Below the pieces are notes generated by a model. The model searched no databases, was not told where the DNA came from, and saw nothing but the letters and a program-made list of their open reading frames with translations. Shown one piece after another: positions 23,326-35,600 of a stretch of DNA of 64,000 nucleotides. The DNA is taken from the NCBI GenBank assembly GCA_964036195.1, contig OZ038459.1:7065206-7129205 (forward strand), given 5' to 3'. Position numbers and translations under genes: made by a program. Source of the DNA: Sphaerolaimus hirsutus (taxonomy: Eukaryota > Nematoda > Chromadorea > Monhysterida > Sphaerolaimidae). Each line of letters starts with the position of its first letter. Position 1 is the first letter of the stretch.

Positions 23326-26300
23326 TGGTCACAGTTAATCTACACAGTTTTCTACGTTTAGCTTTATTAATGACTTTACAATATAGATGTTGATTGTGTA
23401 TTTTGGGGATTAATTAGTGGATAGCGGGGGCTCATCAAAGGAATTAATCATTTCATTAGGGAATCATGACAAAGTGTCTAGTATAAGGCACTGGATGGCA
23501 CAGGTACTTTTGTCCATTGTGTAGAACTTTACTTGTATTTTACCCATTCAGTAATTGGAGTTAATTTCCAGGGGTATAGTAAGGGGTGGGGGTGTGATTT
23601 TCCAGCTATGTATCTATCAAGGCAGAGTTTTGGCCACTATCCACGGACCCCCCCCCCCCATATCGGCCTAGATATCTAGTTATCTGGAGCACAATTTAGC
23701 TGAGAAATTTTACCTCAATTTTTGCTTAAAATTGCTAATTTTTATGACTTTTTCACCCATTTACACCTTCAAACCGACTATTTCATCCGTCTTACGCCTA
23801 TTTTCAGCTAATTTTTGTCATGTAAAATAAGCTGATATTCCTTATGTTAGCTGTCTTTAACCATGTTTTTGCGATTTTCGTTCTTTTCTTCCGTCTACGT
23901 CTAAAAAACCTACACATTCAACTGTATGCCATCACCATAGTTATCTAAACTCCCTTGTCACGCAAGCAAATATGCCTGCGGCCACTGGCTTTGGTAACGA
24001 CGGCAAACCCTCTGAAAAAAGAAAAAACGTGTCAGGAAAAAATATTCATCGCTTGTACTCGACTCCGCCTTTTCCTTTTTTAGATGTTTTTAATATTGGT
24101 GAAAGTGCGTAAATACGTAAGTATCCTGTTTACCTGTTATTCACTAAGACATAAGTAATCTTGAACGCATACTCTGCGGTCTACCAAGTATATTGAATTG
24201 AATTTCCGTCTGCCACCGTTAAGCAACTTGCACGGCAGCGGTTTTTGCAACAAAGTTCCGTCTTCGCGTGCGGGCGGCACAAAAATCGATAGACTTCAGC
24301 TCAGCTGTTCGTTCGGCAACCCCCCCCCCCCCTAGATGCCGTTGTAGATTCACTGTACGCGGGTTGACGTTTTTGTAGAACAAAAATCGAAAAAAAAGTA
24401 TCAGGACAGAATTTTACTCGTTTTTTTTTTTTACAGGAGGATTCAATTTAGAAAGCTCGAGACTGTGTATTGAGATCTGTCATTTATTATTTTGTAGATT
24501 TTCCAGATTTCTAAATACATTTGTACTTTCGGTTTTTATTTGTATCCTTTTTTACTTTTCTTTTTTCATTTGGGACTGTGGGATTGCAAAAGGGCCAATT
24601 TTTTCTGCGGCGCCAGGTGCCGGAAAATGCCGGCGCCAGCGCCAGGACCCGAACCAGGAATGCTCGGGTGAAAAGTCTCCGAGTATCAATTGGGATCAAA
24701 CGTTCATAATCACAAAATTATCATCGTTGGGAATACTACTGCAAGCTGCCGTTATTGGTATTGATATTGCAAACTACTGGCGCTAATTACATTACACTAG
24801 TCTATACCGGGTGTCAACTGCTTTTATGTCAATTCAGATCTAAAATTGACGTGTCGCAGATGTTCCAATCATCCAATGCACATGCTACCGATATGCATCC
24901 AATATTGGCAAATCAACAATATTGCTGCTTGCGCACTAGAGCACCGTTCTACTATTCGTCAACTGAAATCTGAGTTGACATGGAAATCAGTTGACATCCG
25001 GTGTCATCCAGTGTGCGCAGCGCCATCGCTACCAATCCATGGCTAGCTGCAATTCCGCATGCATGCAAAGTTTCCGACTTGTTGCGAGTCTTTTGCCGCC
25101 CGCCGCCCGGCCCTACGGCTACGTGTCGTTGGGGGGGGGGGGGAACTGTCGGGTCGGCTCAAATTTCCACGAAATTTTTGCCATCGCGTCATCAAATTGT
25201 GACTTTATTGAGAGGGTATGTTGAGTGCACTTAAGCACTATTAGAGCATTGCAAATGAGCATAATGTGCAAAAAGTTGGGCTGTCTGCGATAGCTGGGTC
25301 TCAGGTGAAGACATAGATTTGCCGTTTTGATGTACAGAACTACCTTCTGTGTATGTAGATGTATGCTTTCGTATACGCATTCATTTAGTGGCTGATATTC
25401 CGGCACACATTGTATAGTTTTTGCGTTCGGTACATCATCTAACTCAAATCTATGAGTTGCGATGCAATTTCTCCGGGTTTTTGTTTACTTAAAGCGCTTC
25501 CGTGCAGTATATAGCGTTCTGAATCAACAAGTGAGGCTTTGAATTTGAATTTTATGTATATTTAATGATTTTTATGCTGAATCATGTCCCCCTTTGTAAT
25601 TTTTGTGAATAAATGGCATATTTAGGCGTAATTTCATTCACCCACATCCGGAATAAATTCCCCCGATATTTCGCAGATAACAGAGAAATTCCCGATTTGT
25701 TTCCGTTTGATGCGCCAGTGTGGCGCCCGCGGACAGCTAAAAAAATTCGCCGAAATTTTTGCATTTCATTCATTTCATTGCACGCTGAACTCGATCTATC
25801 GTATTTATTTCAAAATTATTTGATTAAAAGCAGCGAGGAAGTTTGAATTTGAAGAGCCCAACTTTTTAGGTTGGTCGAGAAAAATTGAGCGGGTGAGTTT
25901 TTTGTGGAAGGTTCAGGGCCACGCTTTTTATGATGAAAGATAATTAATTACCTTTCCCTACATTAAATACCTTAATAAAGTGTTTTCGATTGTAATTTTG
26001 GCGGACTGAAAATTCGGCGTTTTGAGTAGCGTGCAGTTTTTGATGAATGTGTTTTTTTCTTTATAAGCAACAATGCTCAAGATCGCGTCACACAACAGAA
26101 GTTGACAGCCGAAATTTCCAAAGTTTTGATACTTTTTTTAAACACATTTGAATTTAACAGAATGAAAAGTCCGTCAACTACTGTTGACGAAAATAAAAAT
26201 AATTCATTCACGTGGACTCCTGTGTTTAAAAACAGGTTTAACATTATTGAAAATGTCGGCTGTCATCTAGTGTGTCAACTGTGTTAGTGTCAAGTCAACT

Positions 26301-26490
26301 AGTTTCACGTGACGGAAAGTCGAAAGTAAAAAAAATTATTTTTTAGTAAATTAATGAATTGATTATGATCACCCACTTTGAAACAACAAAAATTTCCTAC
26401 TTTTGCCACCCTTTCTGACTGTGACAATGTAAGACCCCTCAAAACCCTATCAAAATAGAAACACCCTCACCCTCGTATACCCCCCCCCAG
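23326..26490. other. unannotated DNA upstream of the ZP gene
   Basis: No coding exon was recognised. Words GTGTCAACT and AGTTGACATC at about 24805-25015 and 26262-26312 resemble the terminus of the 62-837 element, facing each other as in a decayed foldback. Oligo-C (24319-24332) and oligo-G (25131-25142) tracts occur. If the 5' UTR segment at 26491 is spliced, the promoter lies somewhere here; no TATA or initiator could be singled out. Confidence 0.3.
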
Positions 26491-26610
26491 TGCGCCCAGC
26501 CTGCATCAGTGCCGCTGCGCGCACGCGCGTGTGTGAGAATTGCACCGTCGGCCACCCACGCAACCACCACTAGCCATTGGAGAGGTAGATAGCACCGGCA
26601 GTTGTACGAC
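26491..26610 (+). other. probable 5' UTR segment of the ZP gene
   Basis: A C9 run followed by AG (to 26490) resembles the C-rich acceptors of the coding exons. The following GC-rich, CpG-containing 120 bases lead directly to the start codon at 26611. The start has a favourable context: G at -3 and G at +4. Whether this is a spliced 5' UTR exon or the transcription start region cannot be decided from sequence. Confidence 0.35.
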
Positions 26611-26691
26611 ATGGGCACCTACGGCATGCCGGGCAACGTGCTGCTCGGCTCGGCGCTGGTGATCGCTTGCGGCGCGCTTAAAGTGTCACAG
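26611..26691 (+). CDS. ZP gene exon 1: signal peptide
   Basis: Twenty-seven codons, MGTYGMPGNVLLGSALVIAC and on to ...KVSQ, ending at CAG|GTGAGT in phase 0. The core NVLLGSALVIACGAL is a classic hydrophobic signal segment with small residues (ACGA) suited to signal peptidase. The GC-rich codons contrast with the AT-rich intron after them. The start is the first ATG of the frame; an upstream TTG in frame is not a plausible start. Confidence 0.8.
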
Positions 26692-29600
26692 GTGAGTTGT
26701 TGGTGGGCGGTGGTTATTTTTATGTTTAAGAGAGAAATTGGTCAACGCGCATATCGACAACGCGCAACGCGATGGACATCGACAATTTTGAACATATCGA
26801 TATCGAAATATGATACCAGGGGACAGTCCCAGACTCTGTCAAATATAAAATAAAGTGTCAAATGTGATTTAAAATGTCAATCATAACAACAAAAGATTTT
26901 ATCACTGAACTTGAATATTGACACTACTTTACATGACTCGTAACAATTGACACTTATTATTAGCACCGCATAAAACTTCTTCCACTCTCGCTCAGAATGT
27001 GATGGAAATCGAACCGCCACCGAATGTGGTTGAACAAATCTGCGGTAAGGAATGGTACAACGTCACGCTGCACCTGGACACGCTGCACAACATTCAAATG
27101 GACAGTGTAGATGTGGTGCGTGCGGGGGAACACAATTTGTACCTTTTTTTGCAATTAAAACTGTGGTCAAGTATTTAACAGATTTATATTACCTAAATAT
27201 ATGCGACACGTAAAGGAAATAAACTCGAAAAGCAGCTTGAAACTAAATGATGTAATGCGACAACCACTCCATTGTACCCGTCTGTCCGATTCAGTGTGGT
27301 CTGTTAAATATCTGGTTTGCAGTGCACCGTAAACACAAAAGAATGGTTTACCTAAAGCGGCGACGTATTCTGACGAAAAAACAACTGCCCCCTCGAATAA
27401 CTCCCTCTCTCGATTAGCTCCCCCCTCAAAATATTCTGCGAAAAAATAACTCCCCGGGGACTTATTCGAGGATTTACGGTAATTGGACAGCGCTTCAAAA
27501 AACAAAAACAAATTACAAATGCATAACCATTTACACTCCAGGAGATATGTCTTTAGCCCTTTGATTTTTTTGGTTCAATGGCAAACCAAACATTAAATAT
27601 GGGTCACTGAGGAATGAAACTCATACATAGGGGGGGGGGTAATTATGTCGACCCCACACAGTAGAAATATGGCCCCCCTCCTGTGTATATACATAGTCAA
27701 CATTTTGTTAACCCTGAATGCAGCGCCTTCCGCGAATTTTTTTTTGGCTTTTTTACATTTAGCTTAATGCGCGCAGCCATGAGCTGGCGCGGTGCCAACA
27801 TTTCGTTTTGTTCATAATTTCAAAAATCTGCACCATGCCGGGTCGATATTTGTCTGCGGACCGACAGCAGACAATTTTGAACATGATGAGAAATCAGTGT
27901 GAGTGCAGAGTATCAAGTAAACTGTATGCACTTTTACCTATACCATTTTGAATATAAATTGGCACAGTGATAAACATTTGAGCAGTGCATTTTTTTTCAC
28001 ATCGCATCGCATTCTTTTTCATCGTTTTAACATGTTTTTCCCCTTGTTTTAACGTTTTCACAAAAAGGCTAAAGACTTTTTTCCACCGGAAATTTGACTT
28101 GGCATGGCTGTCAAATGAGCAGCAAAGCACCCAGAAAGCTAAAAATCGACATGTGGCATTAAGGCACCTTACTTAACAAGAATACATGTATATCCCGACA
28201 CAGATCACACGGTAGCGGGGGAGACGTTGAATTTTTTGTTCCCGATCAGGAGGCTAAAGACATTTTTCCTGGAGTGTACTTGTGAATAGTAAAAAAATAA
28301 ATATTTGAAAATATCAAATTTTTTGCCTTCATCAACAATCAACATGTATTTGATGTAAATAAGCTATAACCAAGCTGTAACTGATCAGACGCTGATCCCA
28401 AATGTATCCAACTCCGCCCCCAACTTTTTTAATCAGATGTGGCTGGGCGAATCAGCTATCCCACCCCCTTCGAACACGCTGGACCCTTGCATGACCACGG
28501 TGGACCAGAATCATAACCAAAATGGCAACAAATTCGAGCTGTCGCTGAATGTGAAACACCCTGCATGTGCGCCCGAAACTGTCTACATTAAGAATACTGT
28601 GGTCTATTTGAATTGGGTGAGTTTTGGGTTGTGCTGTTTGGGTTTGGGTTTGGGTTTGTTTGGTTTGTGAGGATTTGTTGTGGTGCCATATGCTTTTCAT
28701 CGTTTAGGTGCCTGTCTTAGAGTAAGGTTTGTTATGTGTTAAGTTCATGTAATTTTGACAAATATATACTTTTCCAGTCTTTTTGCTGGTATTTCTGTAG
28801 CGGATACACTGACCACCAACGGGTTCTACTGATAATAAGCAATGGCTCTGGCGCGGCCCTGTGCCTGTAGACCATGTAAAACCGCTGGGCGTGTAGTTAA
28901 ACCATAGCTAAAAATAGCTATATAACCATGTGTATGGCCCGAAATAGTGATTTTAAGATGAAAATTGACCAAATGGCACAAGAATCAACAATTTCGAGTG
29001 AAAATTTTCGAAGAAAAAACATTTTGCAGCTTGCTGACCAGATAAAGTTCTTACCTTAACTAATTCTCCCTCCCCCTGCCAAATACCACCCCCGGCAAAA
29101 TATCCCCCCCCCCTCAAAGTACCCCCCATTTCCCAGCTCTGGCTGTCGGGTCGTTCTCGGGGCGAAATGAGACTCTTACGCGCCAGGACTCGCTGCGTGT
29201 TGGCCGCGCAAATGGAACACTTGCATGCGCAACGGAGGGGGGAGAGACTGCTGAACAAGGCCATTGAGAAGGTGGGCGCTGTTTTTTTATGGGGGGGGGG
29301 GGGTAGTTTGCCCGGCCCTGTGCCATTACGCATGTAAACCCATCACGCATGTAGACTAGAACCAATTAGGGTAAAATTGCTCAAAGTGCTCCAGATCGGG
29401 ATCGGGATTGGCTTTTTGAGATTTCGGGATCGGGATCGGGATTGGCGTTTTTCGGGTCGGGATTTAGGCCTAAAAAATTGGTTTTCAGGGTTTTTTTCCT
29501 GATATTTCACAAATGACCCAAAACACCAAAAACAATGGATGCCAGAAGCATTGGATTAAATTGCCATACAAAACAATGCTATAGATTCATTGAGGCACTG

Positions 29601-32600
29601 CGCAATGGGGGCCTGGCATTGGCATTCACACCACTGTCTACAATATATGCATGTGTATTAACCTTTTATTATGGTAATGGGCACTGTATCGTGTACATTA
29701 GTAGTGGTGTCAATGCCCACGCAACAGAGATAGAGAGGCAGGCGGGGGAAATGCGCGCTGGCGCGCAAAATTTTTGCAAACTGCATACAAAACGGTCCTT
29801 TAAAAGTGCCATAGCTGGCACCTTTTGTGTGTGTGGATTTTTCCGGGATCGGGATCGGGATTGGGGCATTATTTTCGGGATCGGGTTTGGGGTTTTCAAA
29901 ATCTCGGGATCGGTATCGGGATTGTCTTTTTCAAATTTCGGGATCGGGATCGGGATCGGGACCACAGAATCCCGAAATTTCTCGGTATTCGGGATCGGGA
30001 TCCCGTTTGAACCCTACTTCCCCGTCCGTGGAACTCCTTAAACAAGAAACACTCAAAAATCCTGGTTACATCCCTGGTGGCTGGTGCTAATCCCAGACCT
30101 TGTAAAATGTAAAGTAAGATGTACGATGTCATCCAACGTGTCAATTGTCATGCAAATTTAAAGGTTGTACACAACGAAAAGTGTAATAAAATCTTTTCTT
30201 TGTTTTGTTTCTATTTGTATTCTTTGTTTCTTTGTTTTGATTCACATTTTTCATGTATATGATTGACACTTTACTTTACAGTTTACAGGGTTTGGGACTG
30301 ACCCCTGGTATTATACTGAACATGTGATGACATGATCATAATGTGCTCGTGAACATCTCACTATAAATCTAAGATAATGGCATCTCGCTATCCGCATCTC
30401 GTTAAGCATTTCCATATAATCTAGCTGCAACCAGTTATTATTAGACCAGGCGGATTTTTGATGTACCACAAGTTTAGAATAATCCCCCTCCACCTGAAAG
30501 TTATTCCTGTCATTTTTTGACTCACAGTTTTTGAAGGGCGGTGTTATTTTTCGCAACTCAAGTTTGAGCAACCATTCCGTTTCAAATTCCTGTTCTTCAG
30601 CATTTGAATAATTAATTCTACATTCTCGCAAAATGTGGTTAGCGTTCCAAAAATTTAGAAAAATTGTGAAATTGGGAGATTTTATGAGATTTAATATATT
30701 TTCAAAAAAAACAACAACCATTTTTGGAACGGTGTATGTGGTAACGTTGATGTATAACTACAATGGGGCTTGTTTCCATTGCTCATGTATTATTTATACT
30801 GGGACCTTATTCAAGAGTTACGGTAACCAAATGCATTATGCTTCCAATACATTAATATACCTTCAATGCTTGAACATGGCTCGTTGTTATCTGTATATCA
30901 TGAAAGTGCTTCATCAAACAAACGACTGCAAGGAATATTTTATTTATGATGATGCACATGTATAATTTTAGGGCTTGTGGTAGTGGCAGTGGTGCAGTAT
31001 TGTATCAGCGCAGTTCAAAAAGTGTATTGCCGCGCAATTCGCAGTCGTATTGCTTGAAAAATGTCATTTTCAAATTTTCAGAAATCCTCCAGAAGTCAGT
31101 AATCTTATATAGCTTAGGTATATACCGTATTTCTTCTAATAGAACGGCATACCGTAAATCCTCGAATAAGTCCCCCCTCGAATAACTCCCCTCCCTCGAA
31201 TAACCCCCCTGTAAACTGACTGAGGAAAAAATAACTCCCCCCCTCGAATAACTCCCCCCTCTTTTATGGGTGGGAACGAAGTCCGCGTATAAAAAATGTA
31301 TGTATGTATATATGTTCATTAAAAGCATTCATTATTTTGCAGTTTTTGCACACTAGCATTGATTTTATTGCATGAATTACAGGATTTCTATTCTGGCTCA
31401 CACGTTTATGCAGCCTACTTGACCCCATTCAGATGATATACTGATCAAGTATTTTACTCAATCTTCCGACGAAAAAATAACTCCCCCCCTCGAATAACTC
31501 CCCCCTCGAATAAGTCCCCCCTCAAAAAATTCTGAGGAAAAAATAACTCCCCCGGGGACTTATTCGAGGATTTACGGTAACTCCAATAGAACGGTACGTC
31601 CAATAACACGGCATGTTTTGGCACATTTTTGCGCTCACGAAAACAATAGAACGGCAGCCTCCAATTGAACGGCACGCCCAATAGAACGGCAGGTAGCATT
31701 ATGTTGGGAGTGTGCCAAAACAACAAAGAATGAAAAATGAATGGTGAGAACATGCAGGCTCTGATATTAAAATATTGCTCAAGCTTCATTAAAAATAAAG
31801 CTATTTTGAAATGAGTAATCTGTGAAGAAATAGATGAAAAAAATAGAACGGCAGCCTCCAATAGAATGGCACTTCTAATAGAACGGCAGGTAAAAAAGTT
31901 GACAAAAATCGCGCTCTCCTCTTAGAAGAAATACGGTAAATAGCTTCACTACAAACTGTCTACAGACACTAGTTTTCAACTAAAACTTTGAAAACTCATA
32001 AAAAGCCTTTAATGGATTTGAGTATACCGCAATAAAGTGTCTGTCAACTACTGTTTATAGGGATTGTAAAAAACTTTCAGTAAACTCGATTTTCGGGTTT
32101 CGAATTTTCGGTTGAAAACTAGGTACTGCGTTTAGGCACAATAGGTTTGGCCTAAAGATATAGTAGTACATAGAACTGCAAAAAAATTTACTCTGTAAAA
32201 AGTAAGTGCGATCCCTACTCACTATCTTTCAAAAATCACATAAATAAAAGTTCAGTAAAAATTTTCTAACCGCCAGTATAATAAATTGGTTACCAGACGC
32301 AACAAATGTTGCCTTACTCCCTGTTTTTCGTAAACAGTGGTGGAATGGCGCCATTATGGGTGGTGTTCAATTTCACCTGACTTTGGCGCCTTTGCCAATT
32401 TTGAGGTTGCTCAATTTATGTTGAGGTTTCTGGATGAGGTTATGACCGATTTTTTCCCATTTTTGTGGTGAAATCCATCAGTCCTGCGGTACAGCATATA
32501 CGTCATTGTGGATATTAATTCGGATAGGTAATTAGCATATTTTCGAACTGTATTTTATACCTGAAAATCAATTTGTACAGCGGCGTGCAGCCCCTCATAA

Positions 32601-35600
32601 AATACCGCAAAATGTGTTATGTGCCATGACTTTTTCCGATGGGTTTCTAAGGGTATTTTTGGCGCTTTTCCATCTCTAGTCTACGCTTTCTCCAAAACAT
32701 TGTGTACCTAAAAAATTCCCTACGCGCGACGCGTAAAAATACTCCGGCGCTGCCCCCCCCCCCCCCCCCAACTGTCTGCGTTCGATTTTCGCTTTGCAAA
32801 TCTATGCCGCAAGTTTCTGCGCGGAAAAATCGAGAGAAAAAACTTGTCTTGGGCTCGTTTTTTACCTGTGTTAGTGGGCACATTTCTAAACAGATATTTA
32901 CGCTGATTGTTTTTATTGTCTAAAATAGGAGGTTACGTGTAATATCGTATGTGGCTTAACATATACTGTGGCGTATACTCGAAGTTGACTTAACAATTAT
33001 CACGTTTCTTGTCATCCCACCCTAATCTCCTCTACTCTGCTTATGCAAGCTTTTCCAGACATCTCTGTACCCACCCACCCACCCAGCTTTTCCAGACATA
33101 TAAATGTGTACCCACCTAGATCTGCATGTACATGACGTGAATGTACATTATTTGCTTATGTATTTACTGGTATTTTAGGAGCATTTTCGCATGACCAATT
33201 AACATTATTTTTAGAAAAATGTGGATATACTCGGCCGACCGCAAAGTATGCGTTCAAAATTACTTATGTCTTAGTCGATAACGCGCGAGCAGGATACTTA
33301 TGTACGCACTTTGACAAAAAGAAAAATATTTTTAGGAAGAAAAAGGCAGAGTCGGGTTCAAGCGGCGAATGCTTTTCCCGGAACATTTTTTGCAACAATT
33401 TTTATTTTCTAAATGATGACGTCATGGTGGAGTGTTCCTTCAGAAAAATGCATAGCGTGCAATCCACTCATTTCCTGTTCCGGAAGTATAGTTCACTGCT
33501 GACGGTGTTTATTCTATTTAAAAAAATTACACTCATTTCCTATTGATGACAGACAATCACAAGAAAGTATCTTCATTTCTTCAAAAATCGTATGTTTGTT
33601 TGTTCTTCTTCAAAGGGTATTCAGTCTAAACGTTTGTTTATTTTTGGGCGAGACCTAAATATAGAAACTGGCATAATTCATACAACCTACAAGCATACAA
33701 AAACCTCTGGAAGTGGGTGGAATCGCTGTAATTCAATAAAAATTTTCCAGTGTGGGAACAGCGTTTTTTATCTGCAGTTTAAATCACATGTGTGCATAAA
33801 ACGTGCACAAAAATTCTGTGCAGCTGGCACCAGACAGGTGTTGATTTTAGTTTTAGTGCAGAATATGCAAATAAAATACACAAATGTACACGTACACATG
33901 TATTATTTGCAATTGCAGCGGGGACTTTTTCATTTGCATTGATATTTGACACCCTTCATTTTGGTCCACAATTGGCTTGACTAGCAGACAGTTTCCCTAT
34001 TTACTTGCTGCTTTTTGCAGGTTAGCACCTGAGAAAGCTGCACAACATTGACAACCTCTCTGAGCAGATCCTGGGCATTTTATGGTCTGCAATACATATT
34101 TACATATTTATTTTTCTTTTGTATCCAAATGTACACATGTGCAGGGGTCTCTGTTGGTATTCCATCTATTCGATGTGTTGCCCCTTGTGTTCTATTTAGC
34201 ATCCATTGCGTATTTCATATTTGTATTTGAACAGGCAGCTTACATATTTACAGACACTTTACCACTCATTTATTCTGAAGCAGTGAAAGCATGGAATGAT
34301 TGTTTGTGGTGATCATGCAATGTTGGTCATCATGAATGGTATACTCGGCAAACATGATACTCTACCACCGCAAATATTTATGTACCTTTTTTATCAAAAT
34401 CAAATATCTAAGTCAAATTAAAAACTTTGAGGACCAACCTTTCACAAAAAAGTAAGAAAAGCATAGATATGCTTGTATGCCGGCCGACCCTGCTATTTTC
34501 AAGTAAATATGTTGCGTTTCCGGAGCCAGAAATATTCCTATTTATCTTCAGCGGAACTTATCGCAGGTTTTTTCACCGTGCGGCGAAACGTTTAGAAAGT
34601 GGCCGACAACGTATCGAAGCCGCGCATTTATGATGATGCACATGTATAATTTTAGGGCTTGTGGTAGTGGCAGTGGTGCAGTATTGTATCAGCGCAGTTC
34701 AAAAAGTGTATTGCCGCGCAATTCGCAGTCGTATTGCTTGAAAAATGTCATTTTCAAATTTTCAGAAATCCTCCAGAAGTCAGTAATCTTATATAGCTTA
34801 GGTATATACCGTATTTCTTCTAATAGAACGGCATACCGTAAATCCTCGAATAAGTCCCCCCTCGAATAACTCCCCTCCCTCGAATAACCCCCCTGTAAAC
34901 TGACTGAGGAAAAAATAACTCCCCCCCTCGAATAACTCCCCCCTCTTTTATGGGTGGGAACGAAGTCCGCGTATAAAAAATGTATGTATGTATATATGTT
35001 CATTAAAAGCATTCATTATTTTGCAGTTTTTGCACACTAGCATTGATTTTATTGCATGAATTACAGGATTTCTATTCTGGCTCACACGTTTATGCAGCCT
35101 ACTTGACCCCATTCAGATGATATACTGATCAAGTATTTTACTCAATCTTCCGACAAAAAAATAACTCCCCCCCTCGAATAACTCCCCCCTCGAATAAGTC
35201 CCCCCTCAAAAAATTCTGAGGAAAAAATAACTCCCCCGGGGACTTATTTGAGGATTTACGGTAACTCCAATAGAACGGTACGTCCAATAACACGGCATGT
35301 TTTGGCACATTTTTGCGCTCACGAAAACAATAGAACGGCAGCCTCCAATTGAACGGCACGCCCAATAGAACGGCAGGTAGCATTATGTTGGGAGTGTGCC
35401 AAAACAACAAAGAATGAAAAATGAATGGTGAGAACATGCAGGCTCTGATATTAAAATATTGCTCAAGCTTCATTAAAAATAAAGCTATTTTGAAATGAGT
35501 AATCTGTGAAGAAATAGATGAAAAAAATAGAACGGCAGCCTCCAATAGAATGGCACTTCTAATAGAACGGCAGGTAAAAAAGTTGACAAAAATCGCGCTC

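Larger units (their letters stand above)
30942..34625. repeat. 3.68 kb tandem duplication, unit 1
   Basis: Begins at ATTTATGATGATGCACATG (30942) and runs to GAAGCCGCGC (34625), where unit 2 starts at once. It contains the nested TA-type MITEs at 31123-31938; the rest is non-repetitive intronic DNA with no supported exon. Confidence 0.95.

Noticed and set aside
33592..33942. 116-codon ORF present in both units of the tandem duplication (also 37271-37621)
   Set aside because: Its presence in both units follows from the duplication. It has no family resemblance and carries no sign of selection that can be judged from near-identical copies.
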